DNA of 64,000 bases, from the NCBI RefSeq assembly GCF_012927445.1, contig NZ_JABBPD010000003.1:124001-188000 (forward strand). The letters are read 5' to 3'. Positions within the stretch are counted from its first letter, which is position 1. Every line of letters starts with the position of its first letter. Shown piece after piece: positions 39,725-47,736 of this stretch. This stretch comes from Rhodoferax sp. (GTDB taxonomy: Bacteria; Pseudomonadota; Gammaproteobacteria; Burkholderiales; Burkholderiaceae_C). Position numbers and translations under genes: made by a program. Under the pieces are notes generated by a model, which saw nothing but the letters and a program-made list of their open reading frames with translations, did not search any database and was not told where the DNA came from.

Positions 39725-40846
39725 ATGTTATTCCATTCCTCCATTCGCAAGGAGCTGGCGCGCAGTTTTGGCGCTACCTTGATCGTGCTGGCGACGGTTG
39801 TCATGACCATGACGCTGATCCGCACGCTCGGGCAGGCTTCGCGTGGCAGCTTCAATCCGTCTGACGTCATGTTGGTCATGGGTTACACCGTGCTCGCCTA
39901 CATGCCGACCATCCTGACCATGAGCCTCTTCATCTCCATCATCGCGGCCTTGTCACGCATGTACCGTGACAGCGAAATGGTGATCTGGTTCACCAGTGGC
40001 CGGGGGTTGTCGGCTTTGCTCGGCCCCTTGTTCTGGTTTGCCTGGCCTGTCTTGCTGGTGGTGATGGCGCTGGCCTTGCTGGTCTTGCCCTGGTCCAATC
40101 AAAAAATTGAAACCATGAAGGACCAATACGAAAAACGCGGTGATCTTGAGCGGATTCAACCCGGACAATTCCAGGAGTCGGCCGCCGGGAAACGGGTGTT
40201 TTTTGTTGAAAAAGATGCCACCGGCAAGCAGTCGGGCTCGAATGTCTTCATTGCCACGACTGAAAACGGGAAAGAAACCGTGACATCGGCCCGCAGCGGT
40301 CGCGTCGAATTGGTGGGGAAAGATCGGTTTTTGATGCTCAGCAATGGGCAGCGGCTGGAAAGTACGATTGGCAAGTCCGATCTGAAAATCAGCGAATTTG
40401 AAGAATACGGCATCAAGGTCGGCGTTGATATTCTCGGTGACCCTGACTACGTTGCAATCAACACCCGCCCCACCCTGGTGTTGTTAAAAAACCTGACGCT
40501 GCCCAACCTGGCTGAGTTGTCATGGCGCATTGGCTTGATCCTGGCGGCCATCAATTTTGTGATCATTGGCATCGCCGTCTCAAGCGTTAACCCCCGCGTG
40601 GGCCGAAGTGCCAACCTTGTTTTTTCCATGTTTGCTTTTGTCCTGTATTACAACCTGTTGAACCTGGGTCAAAGCTGGATTGCGTCGGGCAAGTTCTCCT
40701 TTGTCGGTTTTCTACTGGCGTTGCACGGTAGCGCGCTGGTGTTTGGACTCCTCTGGCTGGCCAAGGGCCATAACAACTGGAACTGGAACACCTTTTTGGG
40801 CCTTCGTACTTCACCCACCTCCCTTTTGCGGAAGTCATCGACTTGA
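39725..40846 (+). CDS. lptF: LPS export ABC transporter permease LptF
   Basis: An inner-membrane component of the LptB2FG machine that extracts lipopolysaccharide from the inner membrane, 373 residues. It begins MLFHSSIRKELARSFGATLI, with three N-terminal helices, a periplasmic beta-jellyroll (about 125-265) and three C-terminal helices (ISWRIGLILAAINFVIIGI type). The start was chosen at ATG 39725; an upstream in-frame start would add ten non-conserved residues. It overlaps lptG by four bases. lptA, lptB and lptC are not in the window. Confidence 0.95.
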   Translation: MLFHSSIRKELARSFGATLIVLATVVMTMTLIRTLGQASRGSFNPSDVMLVMGYTVLAYMPTILTMSLFISIIAALSRMYRDSEMVIWFTSGRGLSALLGPLFWFAWPVLLVVMALALLVLPWSNQKIETMKDQYEKRGDLERIQPGQFQESAAGKRVFFVEKDATGKQSGSNVFIATTENGKETVTSARSGRVELVGKDRFLMLSNGQRLESTIGKSDLKISEFEEYGIKVGVDILGDPDYVAINTRPTLVLLKNLTLPNLAELSWRIGLILAAINFVIIGIAVSSVNPRVGRSANLVFSMFAFVLYYNLLNLGQSWIASGKFSFVGFLLALHGSALVFGLLWLAKGHNNWNWNTFLGLRTSPTSLLRKSST

Positions 40847-41949
40847 AAACCATTCGACGCCTGATCTACGGTGAAGTGCTCAAAGCGGTGGCGTTTGTCA
40901 CGCTTGGGTTTATTTCCCTATTTTTCTTTTTTGACTTTGTCGAAGAAATCCAGTCTCTTGGGCGCCATGCCACCGCCGAATATCGGCTGGTGCATGCCTT
41001 GACCTATGTGACGCTGATGATTCCGAGCCACCTTTATGAGTTACTGCCCATCGCCGTTTTGATCGGCACCATTTTCGTGATGGCGGGTTTTGCGCAAAGC
41101 TCGGAGTTCACCATTTTGCGAACCAGCGGACTGGGACCGTGGCGGGCTTTGAAAACACTTCTGGTGCTGGGTTTGGGGTTTGTGGTGTTGACGTTTGCGA
41201 TCGGGGACTACATCTCTCCCGTCGCGGACCGCACCGCGCAACTCATCAAGGCCCGTTACCAAGGGCTCATCACGGTCGGGCAGACCGGCGCGTGGCTGAA
41301 AGAAAAACAGCGTTATTCGCAGTATGCGGTCAACGTCAGCGCATTGGATTCGGACGGCAGCATGCGGGGCGTCCGTGTCTTCGAATTTGACAGCAAAGGG
41401 TTCCTGATCTCCCTGGTGCAGGCCGAGACCGCAAGCTACAGCGCTGATGAATCGTGGGCCCTCCAGCAGGTGAGCCGGACCGAGTTCCCCGTCCGCGGCA
41501 CCGATACCGCTCGCATAGAACGCACCCAACTGGATACTTTTCGCTGGCCCAACCAAATCAGCGCGGAGATGGTGTCGGCCGCGCTGCTCAAGCCCGAACG
41601 CATGAGTACCGTTGACTTGTTTGAGTACATCCGGCATCTGGATGCCAATGCCCAGAGTGCGCAGCGTTACGAGATTGAATTCTGGAAGAAGGTTTTTTAT
41701 CCCCTGAGTTGTCTGGTGATGGTGGTGCTGGCCCTGCCCTTTGCCTACCTTCACTTTCGCTCGGGCGGTATTGCCACCTATGTCTTTGGCGGCGTGATGG
41801 CCGGCATCAGCTTCTTCTTGCTGAATAACGTATTTGGCTATATCGGCAACCTGCAGAACTGGCAGCCCTGGCTGACTGCCGCGCTGCCGGGCATGATTTA
41901 TTCACTGCTGTCCCTCACCGCGTTTGGCTGGCTGGTGCTGAGACGTTAG
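40843..41949 (+). CDS. lptG: LPS export ABC transporter permease LptG
   Basis: The second permease of the LptB2FG exporter, 368 residues, with the same three-helix/jellyroll/three-helix layout as LptF. The N-terminus KTIRRLIYGEVLKAVAFVTLGF and the SSEFTILRTSGLGPWRALKT coupling helix are typical. The start is a TTG (40843) whose last two bases begin the TGA of lptF (TTGA), so it depends on coupling; no ATG suits the conserved start. The C-terminal helices end GMIYSLLSLTAFGWLVLRR. Confidence 0.94.
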   Translation: MKTIRRLIYGEVLKAVAFVTLGFISLFFFFDFVEEIQSLGRHATAEYRLVHALTYVTLMIPSHLYELLPIAVLIGTIFVMAGFAQSSEFTILRTSGLGPWRALKTLLVLGLGFVVLTFAIGDYISPVADRTAQLIKARYQGLITVGQTGAWLKEKQRYSQYAVNVSALDSDGSMRGVRVFEFDSKGFLISLVQAETASYSADESWALQQVSRTEFPVRGTDTARIERTQLDTFRWPNQISAEMVSAALLKPERMSTVDLFEYIRHLDANAQSAQRYEIEFWKKVFYPLSCLVMVVLALPFAYLHFRSGGIATYVFGGVMAGISFFLLNNVFGYIGNLQNWQPWLTAALPGMIYSLLSLTAFGWLVLRR

Positions 41950-41953
41950 TGCA

Positions 41954-42349
41954 ATGACTAAAGATAATGACTTTTTGATGCAATCTAATATGGTGCGCGG
42001 AACGATTCTGTTTGCCCATGGCTCACGCGACCCTTTGTGGCGCCAACCCATTGAGGCGGTGGCCAGTCAAATTCGGCAGATAGCGCCATCAGTTCATGTC
42101 CGCTGCGCTTATCTGGAAATCATGGAGCCTGCTCTGCCTGACTGCGCCGCCGAATTGGTCACGCTGGGCGTTACCTCGATCACTGTGGTGCCGCTCTTTT
42201 TGGGTGTCGGCAAGCATGCAAGGGAAGATTTGCCCCTGCTGATGGCGGCGCTCCAGACCCGCCATCCGCAGATTGCGTTCAAGCTAAGGCCCGCCATCGG
42301 CGAAGAGGCGCAGATGATTGAGTTGATGGCCCGCATTGCCCTGTCCTGA
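41954..42349 (+). CDS. CbiX/SirB-like chelatase
   Basis: A 131-residue single-domain CbiX family protein. The metal-binding His is in ILFAHGSRDPLWRQP, and the second His/Glu region is VVPLFLGVGKHAREDLP; CAYLEIMEPALPD follows the family pattern. Short CbiX proteins insert cobalt or iron into sirohydrochlorin. A siroheme role would fit the neighbouring cysB, since siroheme is the cofactor of sulfite reductase. The start could also be a later Met (residue 9 or 13). It lies 4 bp after lptG and 66 bp before cysB. Confidence 0.85.
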   Translation: MTKDNDFLMQSNMVRGTILFAHGSRDPLWRQPIEAVASQIRQIAPSVHVRCAYLEIMEPALPDCAAELVTLGVTSITVVPLFLGVGKHAREDLPLLMAALQTRHPQIAFKLRPAIGEEAQMIELMARIALS

Positions 42350-42415
42350 AGATTACTCAGTTACTTGCATATGTAGCTGAGGCATAATAAATTTCATTGT
42401 TAGTTGAAATTTAAT

Positions 42416-43369
42416 ATGAACCTACATCAATTCCGCTTTGTTCAGGAAGCCGTCCGGCGCAATCTCAACCTGACGGAAGCGGCCAAGTCCCTGCATACCT
42501 CCCAACCCGGGGTCTCCAAAGCCATCATCGAGCTGGAAGAAGAGCTGGGCATCGAAATTTTTGCGCGCCACGGCAAGCGCCTCAAACGCGTCACCGAGCC
42601 AGGCCAGCATGTGCTCAAAAGTATCGAGTTGATCATGCGCGAGGTCGGCAACCTCAAGCGCATTGGCGAGCAATACAGTGCGGAAGACAGCGGCACTTTG
42701 TCCATTGCCACGACCCACACGCAGGCCCGCTATGTGCTGCCGGAACCAGTCGCCAAGCTGCGCCAAGCCTACCCCAAGGTCAACGTCAGCCTGCACCAGG
42801 GCTCACCTGACCAGGTGGCCAAAATGTTGATCGATGAAGTGGCCGAGATTGGCATTGCCACCGAATCGCTGGCGGGTTATTCGGAACTGGTGACCTTGCC
42901 GTGCTACGAATGGGAGCATGTGCTGGTACTGCCCGTGGGCCATCCCTTGTGCCTGAAAGAACACCTGACACTGGAAGACATCGCCCTTGAACCCCTGATC
43001 ACCTACCACCCGTCCTACACCGGTCGCACCAAAATTGACCACGCGTTTGCCACCCGCAAGCTGGAACCCCGCATTGCGCTCGAAGCGATTGACTCGGACG
43101 TGATCAAGACCTACGTCCGCCTGGGCCTGGGCATTGGCATTGCCGCTGAAATGTCGGTCCGCGACGTGATCGCGGAAGGGGCCAAGAGCGACCTGGTGGT
43201 GCGTCCCGCCGGGCTTTTGTTTGGCCAGAACGTGACCCGGGTCGCCTTCAAACGCGGCGCCTACCTGCGTAATTTTGTCTACAAATTTGCCGAATTGTTG
43301 AGCGACCGTTTGAACCGCAATCTGGTGGCCCAAGCCATGACCGGCCATGTCGACGACTACGAGTTGTAA
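42416..43369 (+). CDS. cysB: LysR-type regulator CysB
   Basis: A 317-residue activator of sulfate assimilation genes that responds to N-acetylserine. The helix-turn-helix region is MNLHQFRFVQEAVRRNLNLTE (two parts) and LHTSQPGVSKAIIELEEELG, with the CysB-specific FARHGKRLKRVTEPG. The effector domain has ATTHTQARYVLPEPV, in which CysB binds sulfate or inducer, and a C-terminal FVYKFAELL. The length is that of CysB rather than the longer Cbl-type extensions. The start is ATG 42416. The upstream gap is AT-rich, but I found no convincing promoter spacing. Confidence 0.95.
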   Translation: MNLHQFRFVQEAVRRNLNLTEAAKSLHTSQPGVSKAIIELEEELGIEIFARHGKRLKRVTEPGQHVLKSIELIMREVGNLKRIGEQYSAEDSGTLSIATTHTQARYVLPEPVAKLRQAYPKVNVSLHQGSPDQVAKMLIDEVAEIGIATESLAGYSELVTLPCYEWEHVLVLPVGHPLCLKEHLTLEDIALEPLITYHPSYTGRTKIDHAFATRKLEPRIALEAIDSDVIKTYVRLGLGIGIAAEMSVRDVIAEGAKSDLVVRPAGLLFGQNVTRVAFKRGAYLRNFVYKFAELLSDRLNRNLVAQAMTGHVDDYEL

Positions 43370-43400
43370 AACCAGCGCGCTCTTTCACTGATTCAATGCC

Positions 43401-44561
43401 ATGACTACTGCACCTACCCCGACGCTTCAAACCAAGCTGCCGCATGTCGGCACCACCATCTTCACCGTCATGTCCACGCTGGCGGCGGAGAAAAATGCCG
43501 TTAATTTGGGCCAGGGCTTTCCTGACTTCAACTGCGACCCGAAGCTGGTCGATGCCGTGACCGACGCCATGAGGCAAGGCCTGAACCAATACCCGCCGAT
43601 GCCCGGCGTGCCGGTGCTGCGCGACGCCATTGCTGCAAAAATAATAGCGCTGCATGGCCGTGAATACAGCGCGGCCAGCGAAATCACCATCACGGCGGGG
43701 GCGACCCAGGCCATCATCACCATCGTTCTGGCCGTCGTGCATGCGGGCGACGAGGTGATCGTGCTGGAGCCGTGTTACGACAGCTACGTGCCCAACATCG
43801 AGCTCGCCGGTGGCGTGCCGGTGCGGGTGCCGTTGACACCGGGCACTTTCCGCCCCGACTTCGACAAGATCGCGGCGGCCATCACCGCCAAGACCCGCGC
43901 CATCATCATCAATTCACCGCACAACCCGAGTGGCACGGTGTGGACGGCGCAGGACATGTTGCGCCTGCAGGAGATTCTGGCGCCGACCAACGTGCTGCTG
44001 ATCAGCGACGAAGTCTATGAACACATGGTGTTTGATGGGCAAGAACACCAAAGCGCGGCGCGTTTTGCCGGCCTGGCGGCGCGCGCCTTCATCGTCTCCA
44101 GTTTCGGTAAAACCTACCATGTGACCGGCTGGAAAGTGGGCTATGTCGCCGCCCCGGCCTCGCTGACCACTGAGTTTCGCAAGGTGCACCAGTTCAACGT
44201 GTTCACGGTCAATACCCCGGTGCAATACGGTCTGGCGGCCTACATGGCCGACCCGAAACCGTATCTGGAACTGCCGGCCTTTTACCAGCGCAAACGTGAT
44301 CTGTTTCGGGACGGGCTCAAGCGCACCAAATTCAAGCTGCTGCCGAGTGAAGGCACCTACTTTCAGTGCGTCGACATTTCAGCGGTGAGCGATCTGGGCG
44401 AGACCGAATTCTGCAAATGGCTCACCTCGGAAATTGGCGTGGCCGCCATTCCGCTGTCGGCCTTTTACGGCAACGGTTTTGACCAGCGCGTGGTGCGCTT
44501 CTGCTTTGCCAAGAAGGACGAAACGCTGAATGCAGCGCTGCAGCGTCTGCAGGCGCTATAA
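43401..44561 (+). CDS. PLP-dependent aminotransferase, methionine/kynurenine type (YbdL-like)
   Basis: A fold type I aminotransferase of 386 residues. The N-terminus INLGQGFPDF (here AVNLGQGFPDF) and the PLP lysine in SSFGKTYHVTGWKVGY are typical of the methionine aminotransferase YbdL and kynurenine aminotransferases. NSPHNPSGTVW and the arginine in FCFAKKDE near the C-terminus bind substrate carboxylates. It probably transaminates methionine or aromatic amino acids. The stop codon TAA at 44559-44561 lies inside the 5' end of a repeat copy (F), so the last codons were set by that insertion. Confidence 0.9.
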   Translation: MTTAPTPTLQTKLPHVGTTIFTVMSTLAAEKNAVNLGQGFPDFNCDPKLVDAVTDAMRQGLNQYPPMPGVPVLRDAIAAKIIALHGREYSAASEITITAGATQAIITIVLAVVHAGDEVIVLEPCYDSYVPNIELAGGVPVRVPLTPGTFRPDFDKIAAAITAKTRAIIINSPHNPSGTVWTAQDMLRLQEILAPTNVLLISDEVYEHMVFDGQEHQSAARFAGLAARAFIVSSFGKTYHVTGWKVGYVAAPASLTTEFRKVHQFNVFTVNTPVQYGLAAYMADPKPYLELPAFYQRKRDLFRDGLKRTKFKLLPSEGTYFQCVDISAVSDLGETEFCKWLTSEIGVAAIPLSAFYGNGFDQRVVRFCFAKKDETLNAALQRLQAL

Positions 44562-44608
44562 AAACAGGAGCTACTTGCGCTTACGGCACGGGGGCTAGAG
44601 GCTATTTT
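44555..44608 (+). repeat. Dispersed palindromic repeat, copy F (end of the aminotransferase gene)
   Basis: Reads GCTATA, then GGAGCTACTTGCGC, a short variable part, and ACGGGGGCTAGAGGC followed by TATTTTC. The aminotransferase stop codon is within its first bases. Confidence 0.85.
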
Positions 44609-44657
44609 CGATGAAATCGTTTGTAAAAACAGCTTGCGAGGCCAGCATCAGTTCGGT

Positions 44658-45113
44658 TTATTTGTAAATTTTCTTGAGCAATTGCTGCAAGGTTTTCCGC
44701 TCTGCGTCAGTTAAGCGGGCGGTGGTGTCCAGCTCAAGTTGCGACGCTGTTTTTTCGGCGGCCTGCATCATTTTGAGCCCGGCAGGCGTGGGGTGCAGTC
44801 CCATGGCCCGGCCATCCAGCGGATGAGGCTGCCGGGCAATCAGATCTCTTTTCTCCAGCGCACTCACCATGCTGACCAGGTTGGGCGCCTGAATGCCCAG
44901 GGTGGCGCACAACTGGCGCGAGGTGATGCCCGGGTTGTGAATGACAAGGGAAAGCACCGAGAAGTCCACCACGCGCAAATCGTAGATGGCCATGCGCTCC
45001 AGAAACACCTCAATGATGGCCAGCGCCGCCCGGCGTGAGTTGTAGCCCAGCAGGGTCTCAAGGTAGCGGGTATTGACCTTTTCGACGAAGGGGGTCTGGG
45101 GTTTGGCGTCCAT
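44658..45113 (-). CDS. MarR-family transcriptional regulator
   Basis: A 151-residue winged-helix repressor. The DNA-binding part is at about 55-110: LVIHNPGITSRQLCATLGIQ, then APNLVSMVSALEKRDLIARQ and the wing with HPLDGRAMGLHPTPAG. It sits 39 bp after the acyl-CoA dehydrogenase gene on the same strand, at the end of the phenylpropanoid-type cluster. MarR proteins such as CouR and FerC control hydroxycinnamate catabolism in other proteobacteria by sensing the CoA thioester, which suggests the same task here. That is inference from context. Confidence 0.9.
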   Translation of the reverse strand: MDAKPQTPFVEKVNTRYLETLLGYNSRRAALAIIEVFLERMAIYDLRVVDFSVLSLVIHNPGITSRQLCATLGIQAPNLVSMVSALEKRDLIARQPHPLDGRAMGLHPTPAGLKMMQAAEKTASQLELDTTARLTDAERKTLQQLLKKIYK

Positions 45114-45152
45114 GGCATTCAGCAGAGAAAACTTGGGAGCATACCAACTCGG

Positions 45153-46886
45153 TTACGCGCAATCCTCAATCCACGCGGTGATGATGTTCAGGCGCATTCC
45201 GAATTCAGGCAGCACCCAGTGGCGCACGGCGCTGGCGGGTTCCGTCCAGCGTGCCGGATCGGGGTTGGACGTGTCGGCACGGATGGCGCAGTTGATTTGC
45301 AGCCAGGCCCAGGCCATGAGCGTCAGGGCCACGGCGCGCAGGTAATCATCGGCCACCCAATAGGCCAGTTCCGGGTTCTGCTTGGCGGCGGCGACCAAGG
45401 CTTGTGTGAGCTGGCCCAGCTCCGCCACCTGGCGCATCAATTGGGCGTGCTCCGCGACTTGGGGGTCCAGGCCCTCGCACAGCGTTTGCAACAGGGTCGC
45501 CAAGCCAAGACCGCCATCGGGCAAAACTTTGCGCACCAGCAGGTCAATCGCCTGGATTTCGTTGGTGCCCTCGTAAATCATGCTTACCCGCGAGTCGCGC
45601 ACGATTTGCTCAATGCCCCATTCGCGCACGTAGCCGTGGCCGCCAAACACCTGCAGGCATTCGCTGCTGCCGTAAAAAGCCTGCGCCGTCCAGGCCGACT
45701 TGAGCACTGGCGTGACCAGGCTGCACCACTGTTGCGCCGTTTGCTGGCGCTGCGCCTCCGGGTGATGTTTGGCGATGTCGAGTTCCACCGCGGTGCGGTA
45801 GGCCAGCACGCGGCCGCCGTCAATCCAGGCCCGTTGCGTGCTCAAAATTCGGCGTATCGCCGGGTGCTCGCAGATCAGATCGGCCTCGGCGGGCGACTTG
45901 CCGCGCACCGGCGCGCGCATCTGGCGGCGTTCTTGGGAATAGGCCTCGGCTTTTTGCCAGGCAGCGTCGAGCAGGCCAATGCCTTGCAGCGCCACATGCA
46001 GCCGGGCGGCGTTCATCATGACGAACATCGCGTTCAGACCACGCCCGGGCTCACCCACGAGCCAGCCGGTGGCCTCGTCAAAGCGCATGACGCAGGTCGG
46101 GCTGCCGTGCAGACCCATTTTTTCTTCAACCCGCTCGCAGAAAACGGCATTGAGCGTGCCGTCGGGCATCACTTTCGGCGCCAGAAACAGCGACAAGCCT
46201 TTGGGGCCAGGGGGCGCCTCAGGCAGGCGAGCCAACACCAGATGCACGATGTTGCTGCTCAGGTCGTGCTCGCCGCCGGAGATGAAAATTTTGGTGCCGC
46301 TGAGCTGGTAGCTGCCATCGGCCTGCGCCACAGCCTTGGTGCGAACCAGGCCCAGATCGCTACCGGCATGGGGCTCGGTCAGGCACATGGTGGCCAGCCA
46401 TTCGCCGCTGGCGACTTTTGCCAGATATCGGCCCTTCAACACGTCGCTGGCGTGGTGCTTGATGCATTCATAGGCGCCGTGCAGCAGGCCGGGCGCCATG
46501 GTCCAGCCGTGGTTGGAGGCGCTGAGCATTTCATACAGCGTGGCTTCGAGCACGGCAGGCAGACCTTGGCCACCATCCTCGGTGGCGCACGCCAGCGCGG
46601 GCCAGCCACTCTGCCAGAAGGCTTGGTAGGCCTCCTTGAAACCCGGCGGCATGGTGACCGTGCCGCGGCCGTTGACATTGGCAAAGCTGACGCCGATTTC
46701 ATCCCCCTCGCGGTTGAGCGGGGCCACCACTTCGCCGGCAAACTTGCCGGCTTCATCCAGCACCTGGCGCATCAGGTCGGCGTCCACCTCGGCAAAAGCG
46801 GGCAAGGCCTGCAGTTGCGCGGGGGCCTGCAACACCTGCGAGAGGATGAAGGCCATGTCGTCGGTACAAGGTTGGTAAGCGTTCAT
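45153..46886 (-). CDS. Acyl-CoA dehydrogenase (long form)
   Basis: An FAD enzyme of 577 residues, of the longer group that includes DmdC-type dehydrogenases. The central domain has CLTEPHAGSDLGLVRTKA and the C-terminal domain has FGGHGYVREWGIEQIVRDSR and the catalytic-base stretch MIYEGTNEIQAIDLL. An extra C-terminal domain follows (about 470-577). In this cluster it could oxidise a saturated arylpropionyl-CoA to the cinnamoyl-CoA, feeding the hydratase. The start ATG at 46886 is preceded within a few bases by repeat copy G, and no good Shine-Dalgarno is left. Confidence 0.9.
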   Translation of the reverse strand: MNAYQPCTDDMAFILSQVLQAPAQLQALPAFAEVDADLMRQVLDEAGKFAGEVVAPLNREGDEIGVSFANVNGRGTVTMPPGFKEAYQAFWQSGWPALACATEDGGQGLPAVLEATLYEMLSASNHGWTMAPGLLHGAYECIKHHASDVLKGRYLAKVASGEWLATMCLTEPHAGSDLGLVRTKAVAQADGSYQLSGTKIFISGGEHDLSSNIVHLVLARLPEAPPGPKGLSLFLAPKVMPDGTLNAVFCERVEEKMGLHGSPTCVMRFDEATGWLVGEPGRGLNAMFVMMNAARLHVALQGIGLLDAAWQKAEAYSQERRQMRAPVRGKSPAEADLICEHPAIRRILSTQRAWIDGGRVLAYRTAVELDIAKHHPEAQRQQTAQQWCSLVTPVLKSAWTAQAFYGSSECLQVFGGHGYVREWGIEQIVRDSRVSMIYEGTNEIQAIDLLVRKVLPDGGLGLATLLQTLCEGLDPQVAEHAQLMRQVAELGQLTQALVAAAKQNPELAYWVADDYLRAVALTLMAWAWLQINCAIRADTSNPDPARWTEPASAVRHWVLPEFGMRLNIITAWIEDCA

Positions 46887-46890
46887 GATG

Positions 46891-46945
46891 ACTATTATTT
46901 TGATAGCTACTTACGCCCTATTAACGGGGTCTAGAGGGCTAAATG
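46891..46945 (+). repeat. Dispersed palindromic repeat, copy G (upstream of the acyl-CoA dehydrogenase)
   Basis: Carries ACTATTATTTTGATAGC, then TACTTACGC, then ACGGGGTCTAGAGGGC. It lies in the leader between livF and the dehydrogenase start and covers the position where the ribosome-binding site would be. Confidence 0.8.
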
Positions 46946-46987
46946 ATGTAAAAATTTGTGGACAAGCCCGTGGCGCCGGGCGCGCTG

Positions 46988-47725
46988 TCAGGCTTTCGGC
47001 TTGCGGGCGGCGCCCAGGTAGGTGTCGATCACGCGCGGGTCATTGGCCAGATCGGCGGCGGGTCCCTGCAGGGCAATCTCGCCCATTTCCAGCACATAGC
47101 CGTAATCAGCGGTTTCCAGCGCAGCGCGGGCGTTTTGCTCCACCAGCAAGGTGGTAACGCCGGTTTTGCGCAAGGCGTCAATCGTGCGGAAAATCTCCTT
47201 CACCACCAGCGGCGCCAGCCCGAGGCTGGGTTCGTCGAGCATCAGTAACGTGGGGCGAGACATCAAGGCCCGGCCCACTGCCAGCATTTGCCGTTCGCCG
47301 CCTGACAGCGTGCCTGCGAGCTGGGTGCGCCGTTCTTTCAGGCGGGGGAAAATCTCGTACACCACGTCCATTTGCTCGCGCCACTTTTTGTTCCGCAGCC
47401 GTACCTGGCGAAAGGCGCCCAGCACCAGGTTGTCTTCTACCGGCATGGTGCCAAACAGTTCGCGCTTTTCCGGGACCAGGGCGATGCCCAGCATCACCCG
47501 CTCTTCCAGCGACAGCGCGCTGATCGATTGGCCCTGAAATTCGATCTCGCCCTGCGCGGGCAGCACCCCCATCAAGGCGTTGAGAAAAGTGGATTTACCC
47601 GCCCCGTTGGGGCCGATCACGGTAATCACGCTGCCGGCCGAGGCCGAGAGGTCAATCCCGTGCAGCACTTCGGCGCGGCCGTAACCGGCACGCAGGTTCT
47701 GGACTCGAAGAATAGGCGTTGTCAT
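46988..47725 (-). CDS. livF: ABC transporter ATP-binding protein (LivF type)
   Basis: A 245-residue ATPase of the branched-chain amino acid/aromatic acid family. The Walker A is GPNGAGKSTFLNAL, the signature LSGGERQMLAVGRAL and the Walker B LLMLDEPSLGLAP; the family-specific VPEKRELFGTMPVEDNL is present. It forms a heterodimer with the LivG domain fused to the upstream permease. The start at 47725 (MTTPILRVQNLRAGYG) lies 11 bp after the livM-G stop. Confidence 0.94.
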   Translation of the reverse strand: MTTPILRVQNLRAGYGRAEVLHGIDLSASAGSVITVIGPNGAGKSTFLNALMGVLPAQGEIEFQGQSISALSLEERVMLGIALVPEKRELFGTMPVEDNLVLGAFRQVRLRNKKWREQMDVVYEIFPRLKERRTQLAGTLSGGERQMLAVGRALMSRPTLLMLDEPSLGLAPLVVKEIFRTIDALRKTGVTTLLVEQNARAALETADYGYVLEMGEIALQGPAADLANDPRVIDTYLGAARKPKA

Positions 47726-47736
47726 CTCAATGGTCC

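Noticed and set aside
43625..43650. AATAATAGCGCTGC inside the aminotransferase gene, resembling the start of the dispersed repeat
   Set aside because: Only the first bases match and the GGGGGCTAG half is absent; the region encodes conserved enzyme sequence.
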